Positions 1 through 6,535 of a stretch of DNA of 8,292 nt are shown here, piece by piece (the stretch's first letter is position 1; the number at the start of each line of letters is the position of its first letter). The stretch is taken from contig CALIZS010000011.1 in NCBI GenBank assembly GCA_938028565.1, positions 1 through 8,292 on the forward strand. Reading direction: 5' to 3'. Under the pieces are notes generated by a model. It was given only the letters and a program-made list of their open reading frames with translations, ran no database searches and was not told the origin of the DNA. Source of the stretch: an uncultured Atopobium sp. Lineage in GTDB: Bacteria > Actinomycetota > Coriobacteriia > Coriobacteriales > Atopobiaceae. The translations under genes were made by a program, and so were the position numbers.

Positions 1-55
1 GCGCCAGGCCTAAAAGCCGACGCTAACACGCTGCAGAATCATAATCACCCGCATA

Positions 56-101
56 TGAACTGCTTCCTATTTCTCGTGTCCAAGAAATGGGAGGCAGTTC
101 A
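56..101 (-). repeat. 46-bp near-palindrome, left copy; probable IS3-family (IS150-like) element end
   Basis: Two 19-base arms flank an 8-base centre (CGTGTCCA on the plus strand). The arms pair fully if two G-T wobbles are allowed. The reverse complement matches the copy at 8238-8283 at 45 of 46 bases. Read on the minus strand it begins TGAACTGCCTCCCATTTC and continues TTGGACA, which from memory resembles the terminal repeat of IS150-type IS3 elements (TG-ACTGC--CC-ATTT--TTGGAC). In that reading the element body lies to the left, outside the window. A short open frame ending at 24-26 (ending in K-S-R-R) could be the tail of its transposase, but it is too short to prove. It could instead be a dispersed intergenic hairpin or a miniature element. 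Confidence 0.6.
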
Positions 102-139
102 TGTCCTAGGCATGAGAGGTTTTTATTTAGGTAGTAAAC

Positions 140-169
140 ACCGTTTGTAGAATAATAGAAGCCGTTTAC
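140..169 (+). promoter_or_regulatory. LytTR-like tandem direct repeats upstream of the bacteriocin-transporter operon
   Basis: ACCGTTTGT (140-148) and GCCGTTTAC (161-169) are 9-base direct repeats separated by 12 bases, so they start 21 bases apart, two helical turns. AgrA/LytTR-domain response regulators are known to bind 9-base repeats of the form (T/A)(A/C)(C/A)GTTN(A/G)(T/G) spaced by 12-13 bases. The first repeat fits this at every position and the second at 7 of 9. Such regulators commonly control bacteriocin clusters. No LytTR gene is present in the window, so the regulator is inferred. Confidence 0.45.
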
Positions 170-195
170 GATAGTTATTAGTGAGATCGATTAAA

Positions 196-221
196 CGTAA
201 ACGGTTTAAGTTCATACTTAA
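196..221. promoter_or_regulatory. Inverted third CCGTTTACG copy plus TTAAGT/ACTTAA palindrome
   Basis: CGTAAACGG at 196-204 is the exact reverse complement of CCGTTTACG at 162-170, with 25 bases between them. Right after it, TTAAGT (206-211) and ACTTAA (216-221) form a perfect 6-base inverted repeat around TCAT. The AT-rich stretch 206-225 is where the core promoter of the operon at 303 would be expected. Several weak -10-like hexamers occur (for example TAATAC at 219-224), but I cannot choose one. The rest of 102-302 shows no coding sequence beyond peptides of about 30 codons without ribosome binding sites. Confidence 0.35.
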
Positions 222-302
222 TACTGTAGAGGCATATTTATAGCTTTATAACTAATAAGCACCTTCATTTATTTGTAATCCAAAGAAATTGTAGGTGAAG
301 AA

Positions 303-2468
303 ATGAAAAGAGCGTACCGCTTCATTGTTTCTATCATAGTTGTCTTAATTGCACTTTCTTCGTTTTTAGTGGGAAAAGGCTTTTTAGAAATTATTACTTC
401 CCGAAAATTCGATTCTTGGCTCTCTAATCAGCCGCAATTTTATACGTCACAGATGTCTAATGAGACAAAAGAAACGTTTGTGTCAGTTGTTAGGTCTTAC
501 GCACAAACTCACAAGATGATTCTTATAACTAAGAAAACGGAATCAATTACTGAAGGGCCTAGGATATTGACCGTTGGTGTGCTGTCTTCCCCAGGCAGTG
601 AAGCTAACAGCTTTGATTCTTTTGATATTCTTGGCACTCAAGTTATAAATAGGCAAAAAATCAATGAACTTCTCGGACATTCTCCAGAGTCATACCTTGG
701 CTACGGAATGGATACGAATAATAAAGTTGGTGACTTACCATATGTTTTGGGTTCAGTTTATTTCAAATTAGATCAAATTACTCCTGGCTATAATTTGGGA
801 AATTCTTGTGCTGTTTTAGGCCTTTCTCCTGAAGAATTTGATGAGTTGGTTAATCAGATTTCAGAAGCTACTGGCCTACATAAAGAAAAATTTATTACAA
901 ATTATTCAGGATCAGCGGTTGAAATTGGACTCTTCTACTACGTTGCTGGGGTAACTTTTATAATCCTGAGCATATCGTTTTGTTTACTGACGTATTACAA
1001 CTCGTTACAAGAATTAAAGAAACTTGGTGTTCACGTAATGCTTGGCTGGAGTAAGAGCGATTACGTCGTTCATCATTATTTTTTCTATTGTGCTTTAGCA
1101 GCTGTTTTACTGCCATTAGCCTTTATGTGGACAATGGTTAATTGCTCCGGATTTGATATTACTGGCAGTTTTTTACTGTTTACGTTTACCTCGGCAATGC
1201 CAGCAATACTTGTAGTTGTGGTTTCGGTACTAATTTCTGCTGCTCCACTTCTAACAATCCGCCCTGTAGATGCAATTTTAGGAAGACTGTCGCAAAAGGG
1301 TCTGTACGTTCTAACGGCGATAATTTACGCGCTTTGTTGTGTAGTAGTTTTTGCTGGTTCTACGTATATGGATGCTCCTATAACCATGTACTCAAATCTA
1401 CTATCCACTCAAGAAAACTGGTCTGTATATAAAGATTGGTATATTGTCCGAAATCACGTTTCTCAAGGTAATTTTTTCAACGGCAGGCCAATGGATAAAA
1501 GTAAGGAATTGTTTGATTGGTATAAAACCCACGAGCACGATACAGGCGTGTATATTGCTCATGTAAATCAAATAGGTGAGCCAACGCTAAATGCCTATGA
1601 AGTAAATTCATCGATTTTGAAGCCATTTGATGTTCTGATTGCATCTCCATCTTATCTAAAAGAAATTGGGGTAGCGTTGACTGATGAACAAGTTAAAAAA
1701 GCGGAGAATGGAACAAGGATTTATCTCGTTCCAAGTTCGTACTCAGAAGAACAAAAATCTCTGTTGAGAGAACTTGTGGCTAAAAGCGACAAGATATTTG
1801 AGTCAGACATTGTTACACCCTATATGCAAAATCCTTCATCTGAATTTATTGAATACGATGCTAGTGGGGGATTTTTTACCTGGTCAACAAATATAGACAG
1901 CCCTTCTATAAGCACAAATGTTGTAATCAAAGTGGTAACGTCAAATAACATGGTTCCTACTGAATCAGAGAGTTTAGTGGCTACGGGGCTTGATAATAGT
2001 TACATAAAGTTATCACCTGAGGCCGCTGCAAATTTGTTGGATTCCAGCGGTGTTGTAGAGCTCTCTGATGATGGTTTTGGAACACAGTTCAGTTCGATAG
2101 AGAGCTTTATAAAGGACTACAGAAAATCTCTGCAGGAGCTCTTCCTCTTATTCGGTGTTGTAATTGTGCTTATGTTTGCAGCTATAACGGTGATTCAAAT
2201 AAGTATGATTTCAATTGTCCAGAGGTTACATGAGAGAAAAATTGCTGTTGAATGTATGTTGGGATTTGGCATTTATAAGCAATATATAAATATTTTCCTC
2301 GTAGTGAATCTCATTGCACTTGTTGGAACACTTTGCATGATTGTCATAGGTTCAACTCTTGGGATAATAATGGGCTGCTTGATGTTATTGATTTCCAATT
2401 TGACTATCAGTATTTCTGCAAATAGAAGCACCATGAGAATTGTTCTAGAGAATCTCTCTAAGGAGTAG
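303..2468 (+). CDS. Bacteriocin-associated FtsX-like membrane protein (lactococcin 972-group ABC transporter permease)
   Basis: Predicted 721-residue permease. Membrane segments are visible near residues 7-24, 205-232, 256-278, 285-314, 334-353, 612-639 and 660-705 (the last may be two helices). Two large outward loops (about 30-204 and 355-610) lie between them. The cytoplasmic stretches ELKKLGVHVMLGWSKSDY (237-254) and ERKIAVECMLGFG (644-656) match the coupling helix of FtsX/MacB-type permeases, so the protein looks like two FtsX halves fused. This layout and length fit the 'bacteriocin-associated integral membrane protein' family, which pairs with an ATPase in lactococcin 972 clusters and is thought to give export or immunity. 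The start has AGGTG at 293-297, five bases before ATG. The gene is AT-rich: 18 of 60 bases at 601-660 are G or C. No precursor peptide gene is seen upstream. Substrate is not determined by the sequence. Confidence 0.8.
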   Translation: MKRAYRFIVSIIVVLIALSSFLVGKGFLEIITSRKFDSWLSNQPQFYTSQMSNETKETFVSVVRSYAQTHKMILITKKTESITEGPRILTVGVLSSPGSEANSFDSFDILGTQVINRQKINELLGHSPESYLGYGMDTNNKVGDLPYVLGSVYFKLDQITPGYNLGNSCAVLGLSPEEFDELVNQISEATGLHKEKFITNYSGSAVEIGLFYYVAGVTFIILSISFCLLTYYNSLQELKKLGVHVMLGWSKSDYVVHHYFFYCALAAVLLPLAFMWTMVNCSGFDITGSFLLFTFTSAMPAILVVVVSVLISAAPLLTIRPVDAILGRLSQKGLYVLTAIIYALCCVVVFAGSTYMDAPITMYSNLLSTQENWSVYKDWYIVRNHVSQGNFFNGRPMDKSKELFDWYKTHEHDTGVYIAHVNQIGEPTLNAYEVNSSILKPFDVLIASPSYLKEIGVALTDEQVKKAENGTRIYLVPSSYSEEQKSLLRELVAKSDKIFESDIVTPYMQNPSSEFIEYDASGGFFTWSTNIDSPSISTNVVIKVVTSNNMVPTESESLVATGLDNSYIKLSPEAAANLLDSSGVVELSDDGFGTQFSSIESFIKDYRKSLQELFLLFGVVIVLMFAAITVIQISMISIVQRLHERKIAVECMLGFGIYKQYINIFLVVNLIALVGTLCMIVIGSTLGIIMGCLMLLISNLTISISANRSTMRIVLENLSKE

Positions 2469-2470
2469 TT

Positions 2471-3124
2471 ATGAAAACATTTCTACAGGTAGATGCTCTT
2501 AATAAGTCATTTGGAAGCAACACAGTTCTTCATAACATTTCATTTGAGATAGAAAGTGGAGAGTCAGTGGCTCTCGTGGGTCCTTCTGGGTGCGGAAAAT
2601 CAACGCTTCTTAATATCATCGGTCTTCTCGAGACATTAGATTCAGGCACAATCAACCTTGAGGGAAAAGCATATCCTTCAATCAATAGTAAAAAAGCAAC
2701 ACTTATGAGGCGTACAGAGATTAATTATTTGTTCCAATCTTTTGCTCTCATTAATGACTGGAAAGTAAGCAAAAATCTCTTATTAGCGCTTCAATACACC
2801 AAGCTTTCAAAGCAGGAACAGGAACGTCTTATTAGAACTGCCTTGGAAAACTACGGGATTGGCGAGAAGTTCGATGCAGTTGTAAATGAGCTTTCTGGTG
2901 GAGAAAAGCAGAGAGTAGCAATTGCTCGAGCAATGATAAAGCCAGGCAATTTAATCCTTGCCGACGAACCAACCGGATCACTTGATAAGGCCATGGCTAC
3001 TATTGTTATAGACAGTTTGCTAGACTCCGTTCACGCGAATCATAAAACACTTCTTATGGTCACACATGACATGGGTATTGCCCAGCGCTGTGATCGAATT
3101 ATTGAATTACCAAAGTATCAATAG
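2471..3124 (+). CDS. ABC transporter ATP-binding protein, lactococcin 972 export/immunity group
   Basis: This 217-residue cytoplasmic ATPase should energise the permease encoded just upstream. All nucleotide-binding motifs are intact: Walker A GPSGCGKST (37-45), Q-loop Gln89, signature LSGGE (141-145), Walker B LILADE with catalytic Glu166, D-loop SLDKA (170-174) and switch His199. It belongs to the LolD/MacB-like subfamily by its short length and ADEPTGSLD motif. The start codon lies two bases after the upstream stop. Its Shine-Dalgarno AAGGAG (2460-2465) sits inside the last codons of the permease gene, so the two are co-transcribed and probably translationally coupled. Like the permease it is AT-richer than the genes to its right. 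Family membership as ABC ATPase is certain; the bacteriocin role rests on the partner. Confidence 0.88.
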   Translation: MKTFLQVDALNKSFGSNTVLHNISFEIESGESVALVGPSGCGKSTLLNIIGLLETLDSGTINLEGKAYPSINSKKATLMRRTEINYLFQSFALINDWKVSKNLLLALQYTKLSKQEQERLIRTALENYGIGEKFDAVVNELSGGEKQRVAIARAMIKPGNLILADEPTGSLDKAMATIVIDSLLDSVHANHKTLLMVTHDMGIAQRCDRIIELPKYQ

Positions 3125-3137
3125 AAGTATTAACGGC

Positions 3138-3166
3138 GTAAAACACGTCTAGCTTAGCTATGTGTA
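3138..3166 (-). terminator. Possible weak terminator of the antiporter gene
   Basis: On the minus strand ACAC pairs with GTGT around an inner TAGC/GCTA stem, with a bulge between, and TTTT follows. A wider TTAACG (3130-3135) / CGTTAA (3174-3179) pairing encloses it. The stem is short and imperfect. It lies between two convergent genes, where a terminator is expected, but I see no convincing T-run for the plus-strand operon. Confidence 0.3.
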
Positions 3167-3190
3167 TGAGGGGCGTTAAACAGCGTGGTC

Positions 3191-4651
3191 TTAGGCAACT
3201 TTTACAGCAGGAAGGCTTGCGGTTGAATCTGCTGACCTTGTATCCTGCACGCGTGGCCATGCGCAGCTACGAACATCGTCAGAGCATGTGCAGCTACGAA
3301 CATCGTCAGAGGTAAGACCAAGCCAACGAGCACGATGACCGTCAATCTTTGCTGGGCGTCGATGGAGCCACAGGGAAATTCCCAGGGTCCAAAGAGGTAG
3401 CAAATAGAGGAAGCTTGCAGCTAGAAGGCTCATAGAAGGTGCGCCAATTGCAGAGAGTACCGAGATATTTGAGATGGACCACGGAACAAGTGGAGCAAGA
3501 ATTACAGCGCTATTCTCGATATCCAGAGCAAGAGCGCTAGAAGAGTCTTCTGCGTTTTCGCACAAATCATTTGTCAGCATAATAGCCAATGTCTGATTAC
3601 AAGAAACCATTGAGGTAAACATGCTGGTAATCAGAACGCCAAAGAAAGGCGTGGAGTTATCGGAGAGGTCGGCTACCAGCTGGCACATACGGCGAAGCAG
3701 ACCAGTTGTTTGGAAAAGACCAGCGTAGCTTGAAGAAATGGTGACAATTGTCAAAACGTTCATCATGGAAAAAACGCCGCCACCATTAACCATGTTTGCA
3801 ACGGTAGCTCCTGGTGCACGGAGGCCAAAAAGCAGAATGACTGGTAGATCTGTAAGAGGAACGCGCTGAATGGTAACGCAGAGAATGCAAGCAAGTACCA
3901 GGCTAGAAGCCATGGTAACAATGACATCAACCTTAAGAAGCGAGAAAACAATGACAAGAAGTGCTGGTGTGAGTGAAATCAAAGAGAGCCTAAAGGAGCG
4001 GCTGAGAAGCCCTGTGACATCGGGGATAGTTCCCGTGTTTGCCATAAAGAAATCCCATGCTACATAGATAACGCATGCGGCAATGAAAGGCACTACGCTG
4101 GTACGAAGCATGCGGTTAATGTTTTTGGATAGATTGGTATCGGTGAGTTGTGAAACAAGAATTGCGCTGGTAGACATAGGGGAGCAACGATCGCCAAAGT
4201 AGCTACCCGCAAGGACAGCGCCACCAATAAAGAACTCGCTTGCTCCAATGGCCTTGCCAATAGACATGCAGATGATTCCCATGGTTGCAGCGGTACCAAA
4301 AGCGGTACCTAGAAGCATGGACATCATGGTGCAGAGTAAGAATGTTGCAAGAATAAAGATAGAAGGAGAAATAAGAGAAGCAGAAATGCTGACAATCTCT
4401 GGAATTGTTCCAGCAGCGCGCCATGCAGCACTCATTGCGCCTACAACAGCAAACAACGCAATGATTGTTTTTACTTCCCAGACGGACTCAAAAGCTGCTA
4501 AAAGAAGCTTTTTTGCAGGAATTTTTTGGGAGAGTCCATAACCAAAAAAGAGGAAGAAACCAATGGTCAAAATAGATGTAAGAGGAAAAGATAGAGCTGT
4601 GCCTACGATAAGCATCACCGCAAAGGCACTTAGTACTATTAACTCTACCAT
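3191..4651 (-). CDS. nhaC: NhaC-family Na+/H+ antiporter
   Basis: The 486-residue product is almost entirely hydrophobic, with roughly eleven to twelve membrane spans. NhaC-family landmarks are visible: the glycine-rich GTAFGTAATMG (about 115-125), FGDRCSPMSTS (152-162; family form near GDK-SPLSDTT) and ENSAVILAPLVPWS (379-392). Family members exchange Na+ for H+ at the cytoplasmic membrane, and some (MleN type) couple this to malate/lactate, so the substrate is not fixed. I chose the ATG at 4651 over a TTG at 4723 because GGAG lies about eight bases upstream of it and the membrane domain begins immediately after. The hydrophilic tail after residue 436 holds a duplicated SDDVRSC segment. The gene is divergent from the LysR regulator and probably controlled by it. 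Confidence 0.85.
   Translation of the reverse strand: MVELIVLSAFAVMLIVGTALSFPLTSILTIGFFLFFGYGLSQKIPAKKLLLAAFESVWEVKTIIALFAVVGAMSAAWRAAGTIPEIVSISASLISPSIFILATFLLCTMMSMLLGTAFGTAATMGIICMSIGKAIGASEFFIGGAVLAGSYFGDRCSPMSTSAILVSQLTDTNLSKNINRMLRTSVVPFIAACVIYVAWDFFMANTGTIPDVTGLLSRSFRLSLISLTPALLVIVFSLLKVDVIVTMASSLVLACILCVTIQRVPLTDLPVILLFGLRAPGATVANMVNGGGVFSMMNVLTIVTISSSYAGLFQTTGLLRRMCQLVADLSDNSTPFFGVLITSMFTSMVSCNQTLAIMLTNDLCENAEDSSSALALDIENSAVILAPLVPWSISNISVLSAIGAPSMSLLAASFLYLLPLWTLGISLWLHRRPAKIDGHRARWLGLTSDDVRSCTCSDDVRSCAWPRVQDTRSADSTASLPAVKVA
3258..3311 (-). repeat. 27-bp in-frame tandem duplication in the antiporter tail
   Basis: Units 3258-3284 and 3285-3311 are adjacent and differ at one base (3262 C versus 3289 T). 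The unit is nine codons, so the reading frame is kept and the protein shows SDDVRSC twice (residues 448-454 and 457-463). It lies beyond the last membrane span, in the predicted soluble tail. Confidence 0.9.
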
Positions 4652-4683
4652 GCATCCACTCCAAACGAATTTCTTATGTAAAT

Positions 4684-4733
4684 AGAGTAGGCAACTAAAA
4701 AGTTGAAGTCCAACTGTTTTCAATGGTTATAAT
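4684..4733. promoter_or_regulatory. Divergent promoter region with LysR-type operator
   Basis: CAACT (4692-4696), AGTTG (4701-4705) and CAACT (4711-4715) form two overlapping inverted repeats; AGTTGAAGTCCAACT is symmetric about its centre. For the plus strand a perfect TATAAT is at 4728-4733, with TTGAAG at 4703-4708 as a possible -35 (19-base spacer). For the minus strand TTGGAC (complement of 4708-4713) and TACTCT (complement of 4684-4689), 18 bases apart, are candidates. Both -35 candidates fall in the palindrome, as expected when one regulator controls itself and the divergent antiporter. Binding is inferred. Confidence 0.55.
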
Positions 4734-4753
4734 TACAAGTAAATTTTGTAATT
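4731..4753. promoter_or_regulatory. Inverted repeat AATTACAA-N7-TTGTAATT over the LysR transcription start
   Basis: AATTACAA (4731-4738) and TTGTAATT (4746-4753) are perfect inverted copies with seven bases between. The repeat overlaps the -10 box at 4728-4733, the expected transcription start, and ends five bases before the Shine-Dalgarno GGGAG (4758-4762). It could be an operator for repression or a weak AU-rich hairpin in the leader. Confidence 0.35.
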
Positions 4754-4767
4754 CAGTGGGAGCAAAA

Positions 4768-5709
4768 ATGAACTTTCAAACCATGGATTATTTTGTTGCT
4801 GTTGCAGAAGAAAAAAGCTTCACTAAGGCAGCCGAACGCTTGAGTGTAACTCAGCAAACACTCTCGGCAAATATCGCAGCTGTAGAAAAAGAACTTGGCT
4901 CTAAGCTGCTAGAACGTACGGTTCCATTGTCTCTAACGTTTGCAGGAGAAGAGTTCTTACGTTATGCCCGCAGGTTTCAAGCTCAGCGTCGTGCCATGGA
5001 TCAAGAGTTTCTTGATATTGCGGGCAATGAGCGGGGTCGCCTGCGTGTTGGTGTCACCGCCACACGAGGCCATATCATCATGCCGCGCTCTATTGCCGCT
5101 TTCCAAAAATTGCATCCAAATATCTCCATTGAGCTTGATGAGGGTGAAAACGACGAGCTTGTCGAGTGGTTGTCTGAAGGTCAGCTCGACTTGATTGTTG
5201 CAACGGTTAACTCATCGTCGTATGACTTAGTCGTTAAAAAGCTTTTTGACGAGAAGATCGTTCTAGTAGTATCTCAAGCGCTTCTTGAATCTCTGTATGC
5301 AGATAACGTCGACTCGGTTGTCTCGCAAGTCAAAAAGACGGGAAAGCTTACAGCCCTGGAAGCCTGTCCCTTCTTAACGGTGGGCAAGCGAGACATTGCA
5401 GGTAGTTTTGCTCGTCATGCGTTTGCTGCGTCGGGCATTTCTCCCACTATTAAGGTTATGTCCAGAAACTCCGAGACGCTTTTAGCCCTTGCCATGAGAG
5501 GGGTTGGTGCGTGCTTCTTGCCATCAGAGCTGGTTGCCTCTTCCTACTATGACTTTGAAACTTCTGGTCTCCACATTATTGAGCTAGGAAAAGAGATGTC
5601 GTACTCGGTCAGCGTTGCCTGGCGACGCACCGATCATGTGTGGAGCACAATCGAGTCATTTGCTCAGGTGCTTTCTGAGCAGCGCTACGTGGTTAAGCGA
5701 GGTGAGTAG
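4768..5709 (+). CDS. LysR-family transcriptional regulator
   Basis: The 313-residue product has the classic LysR plan. A winged helix-turn-helix occupies residues 1-60 (FVAVAEEKSFTKAAERLSVT, then QQTLSANIAAVEKELGSKL), followed by a linker helix and a periplasmic-binding-like effector domain at about 91-300. A typical GVGACFLPSELV segment is at 245-256. I chose ATG 4768 rather than ATG 4723 because GGGAG lies five bases upstream and LysR proteins start right before the MDYF-type helix; the earlier start would add 15 unrelated residues. It is divergent from the NhaC-family gene, so control of that transporter is likely, in the manner of NhaR-nhaA in enterics; the inducer is unknown. The downstream pseudouridine synthase starts one base after its stop. 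Confidence 0.87.
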   Translation: MNFQTMDYFVAVAEEKSFTKAAERLSVTQQTLSANIAAVEKELGSKLLERTVPLSLTFAGEEFLRYARRFQAQRRAMDQEFLDIAGNERGRLRVGVTATRGHIIMPRSIAAFQKLHPNISIELDEGENDELVEWLSEGQLDLIVATVNSSSYDLVVKKLFDEKIVLVVSQALLESLYADNVDSVVSQVKKTGKLTALEACPFLTVGKRDIAGSFARHAFAASGISPTIKVMSRNSETLLALAMRGVGACFLPSELVASSYYDFETSGLHIIELGKEMSYSVSVAWRRTDHVWSTIESFAQVLSEQRYVVKRGE

Positions 5710-5710
5710 C

Positions 5711-6448
5711 ATGGACGCTCTTCAGACTGGCAATAACCTTGAGATTATGTATCAAGATGAGTATCTGCTTGCCGTGAATAAACCAGCGGGAATTATTGTT
5801 CACGCAGATGGTACCCATGAGCCTTCGCTAACAGATGTAGTTTGCGAGAAACTCTGTGCACATGAAACCTTAAACAAGATAGATTTTTCCCAGGTCCAAG
5901 CTCTGAATCGTCTTGATAGGGAGACCACAGGCATAGTGCTCTTCTCGCTCAAAAAAGAGACGCAGCCGCAGTTTGACCAGCTCATTGCCTCCAAAGAGCT
6001 TTCCAAAGAGTATCTTGCAGCCGTTAAGGGAGCGTTTGAGCCAAATAAACTGCTGATAGATAAGGCAATTGGAAAAGATAGGCATGACGCTCAGAAGATG
6101 AGGGTCTCAGCAACAGGCAAACCTTCTCAAACGGAGGTGCGCCTCATTAAGGTTGCATCGTCTGCGCAAGGTCAAACTCAGAGCTTGTTGTTGGTCAATT
6201 TGCTGACAGGTAGAAAGCATCAAATTAGAGTGCATCTCTCGTCACTTGGGTTTCCCCTGGTAGGAGATGCGTTATACGGAGGCGTGTCTTCTTTGCAACG
6301 CGGAGCAAAAAAGAGACATAAAGCGCAGCCGCTAATGCTGCATGCATATCGCGTTGAATTTATTCATCCGGTCACGAGCGCAAAAATTGTGATTAAAACA
6401 AATATTCCAGAGCGATTTTCTTATTTTGGTGTCACTGAGGTGGACTAA
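5711..6448 (+). CDS. RluA-family pseudouridine synthase
   Basis: This 245-residue enzyme should convert a uridine of 23S rRNA or tRNA to pseudouridine. The catalytic motif is ALNRLDRETTG (64-74) with Asp69; most relatives have HRLD, so His is replaced by Asn here. The second signature GRKHQIRVHLSSLGFPLVGDALYGG (split at 157-181) and the C-terminal HAYRVEFIHP (201-210) are also intact. There is no N-terminal S4 RNA-binding domain, so it is a short RluA form; the target base cannot be named. ATG 5711 is preferred: AGGTG (5700-5704) precedes it at six bases, and the 32 codons of the longer frame from 5615 overlap the LysR gene without family similarity. With one base between it and the LysR stop, translation is probably coupled. 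Confidence 0.85.
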   Translation: MDALQTGNNLEIMYQDEYLLAVNKPAGIIVHADGTHEPSLTDVVCEKLCAHETLNKIDFSQVQALNRLDRETTGIVLFSLKKETQPQFDQLIASKELSKEYLAAVKGAFEPNKLLIDKAIGKDRHDAQKMRVSATGKPSQTEVRLIKVASSAQGQTQSLLLVNLLTGRKHQIRVHLSSLGFPLVGDALYGGVSSLQRGAKKRHKAQPLMLHAYRVEFIHPVTSAKIVIKTNIPERFSYFGVTEVD

Positions 6449-6535
6449 TAGTACATACTTTGTAATAGAGACATGCATTCATTTTGTGCGAATACGTTAC
6501 CCAGACGTGCATAAAGTGAACGAGGAGGGGGAGAA

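Noticed and set aside
1..150. Open frame through the left palindrome
   Set aside because: It has no start within the window and no ribosome site at ATG 55, and its translation resembles no protein I know. Most of it crosses a repeat that is probably non-coding.
112..150. Short peptide as possible bacteriocin precursor
   Set aside because: Only 12 codons, without a signal peptide or Shine-Dalgarno; lactococcin 972-type precursors are near 90-100 residues.
3258..3311. CRISPR array
   Set aside because: Two units directly adjoin without spacers and are coding in the antiporter frame.
4651..4723. Longer antiporter start at TTG 4723
   Set aside because: The extra 24 residues precede a well-placed GGAG and ATG, and would overlap the divergent promoter region.
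4723..4767. Longer LysR start at ATG 4723
   Set aside because: That ATG lies upstream of the TATAAT box at 4728-4733, and the added residues do not fit the LysR N-terminus.
5615..5710. Longer pseudouridine synthase start inside the LysR gene
   Set aside because: The region codes for the conserved end of the LysR protein, and a good ribosome site serves ATG 5711.
6449..6535. Rex-like redox operator before the hydrogenase
   Set aside because: TTGTGCG near 6485 lacks a convincing inverted partner, so I could not support it.
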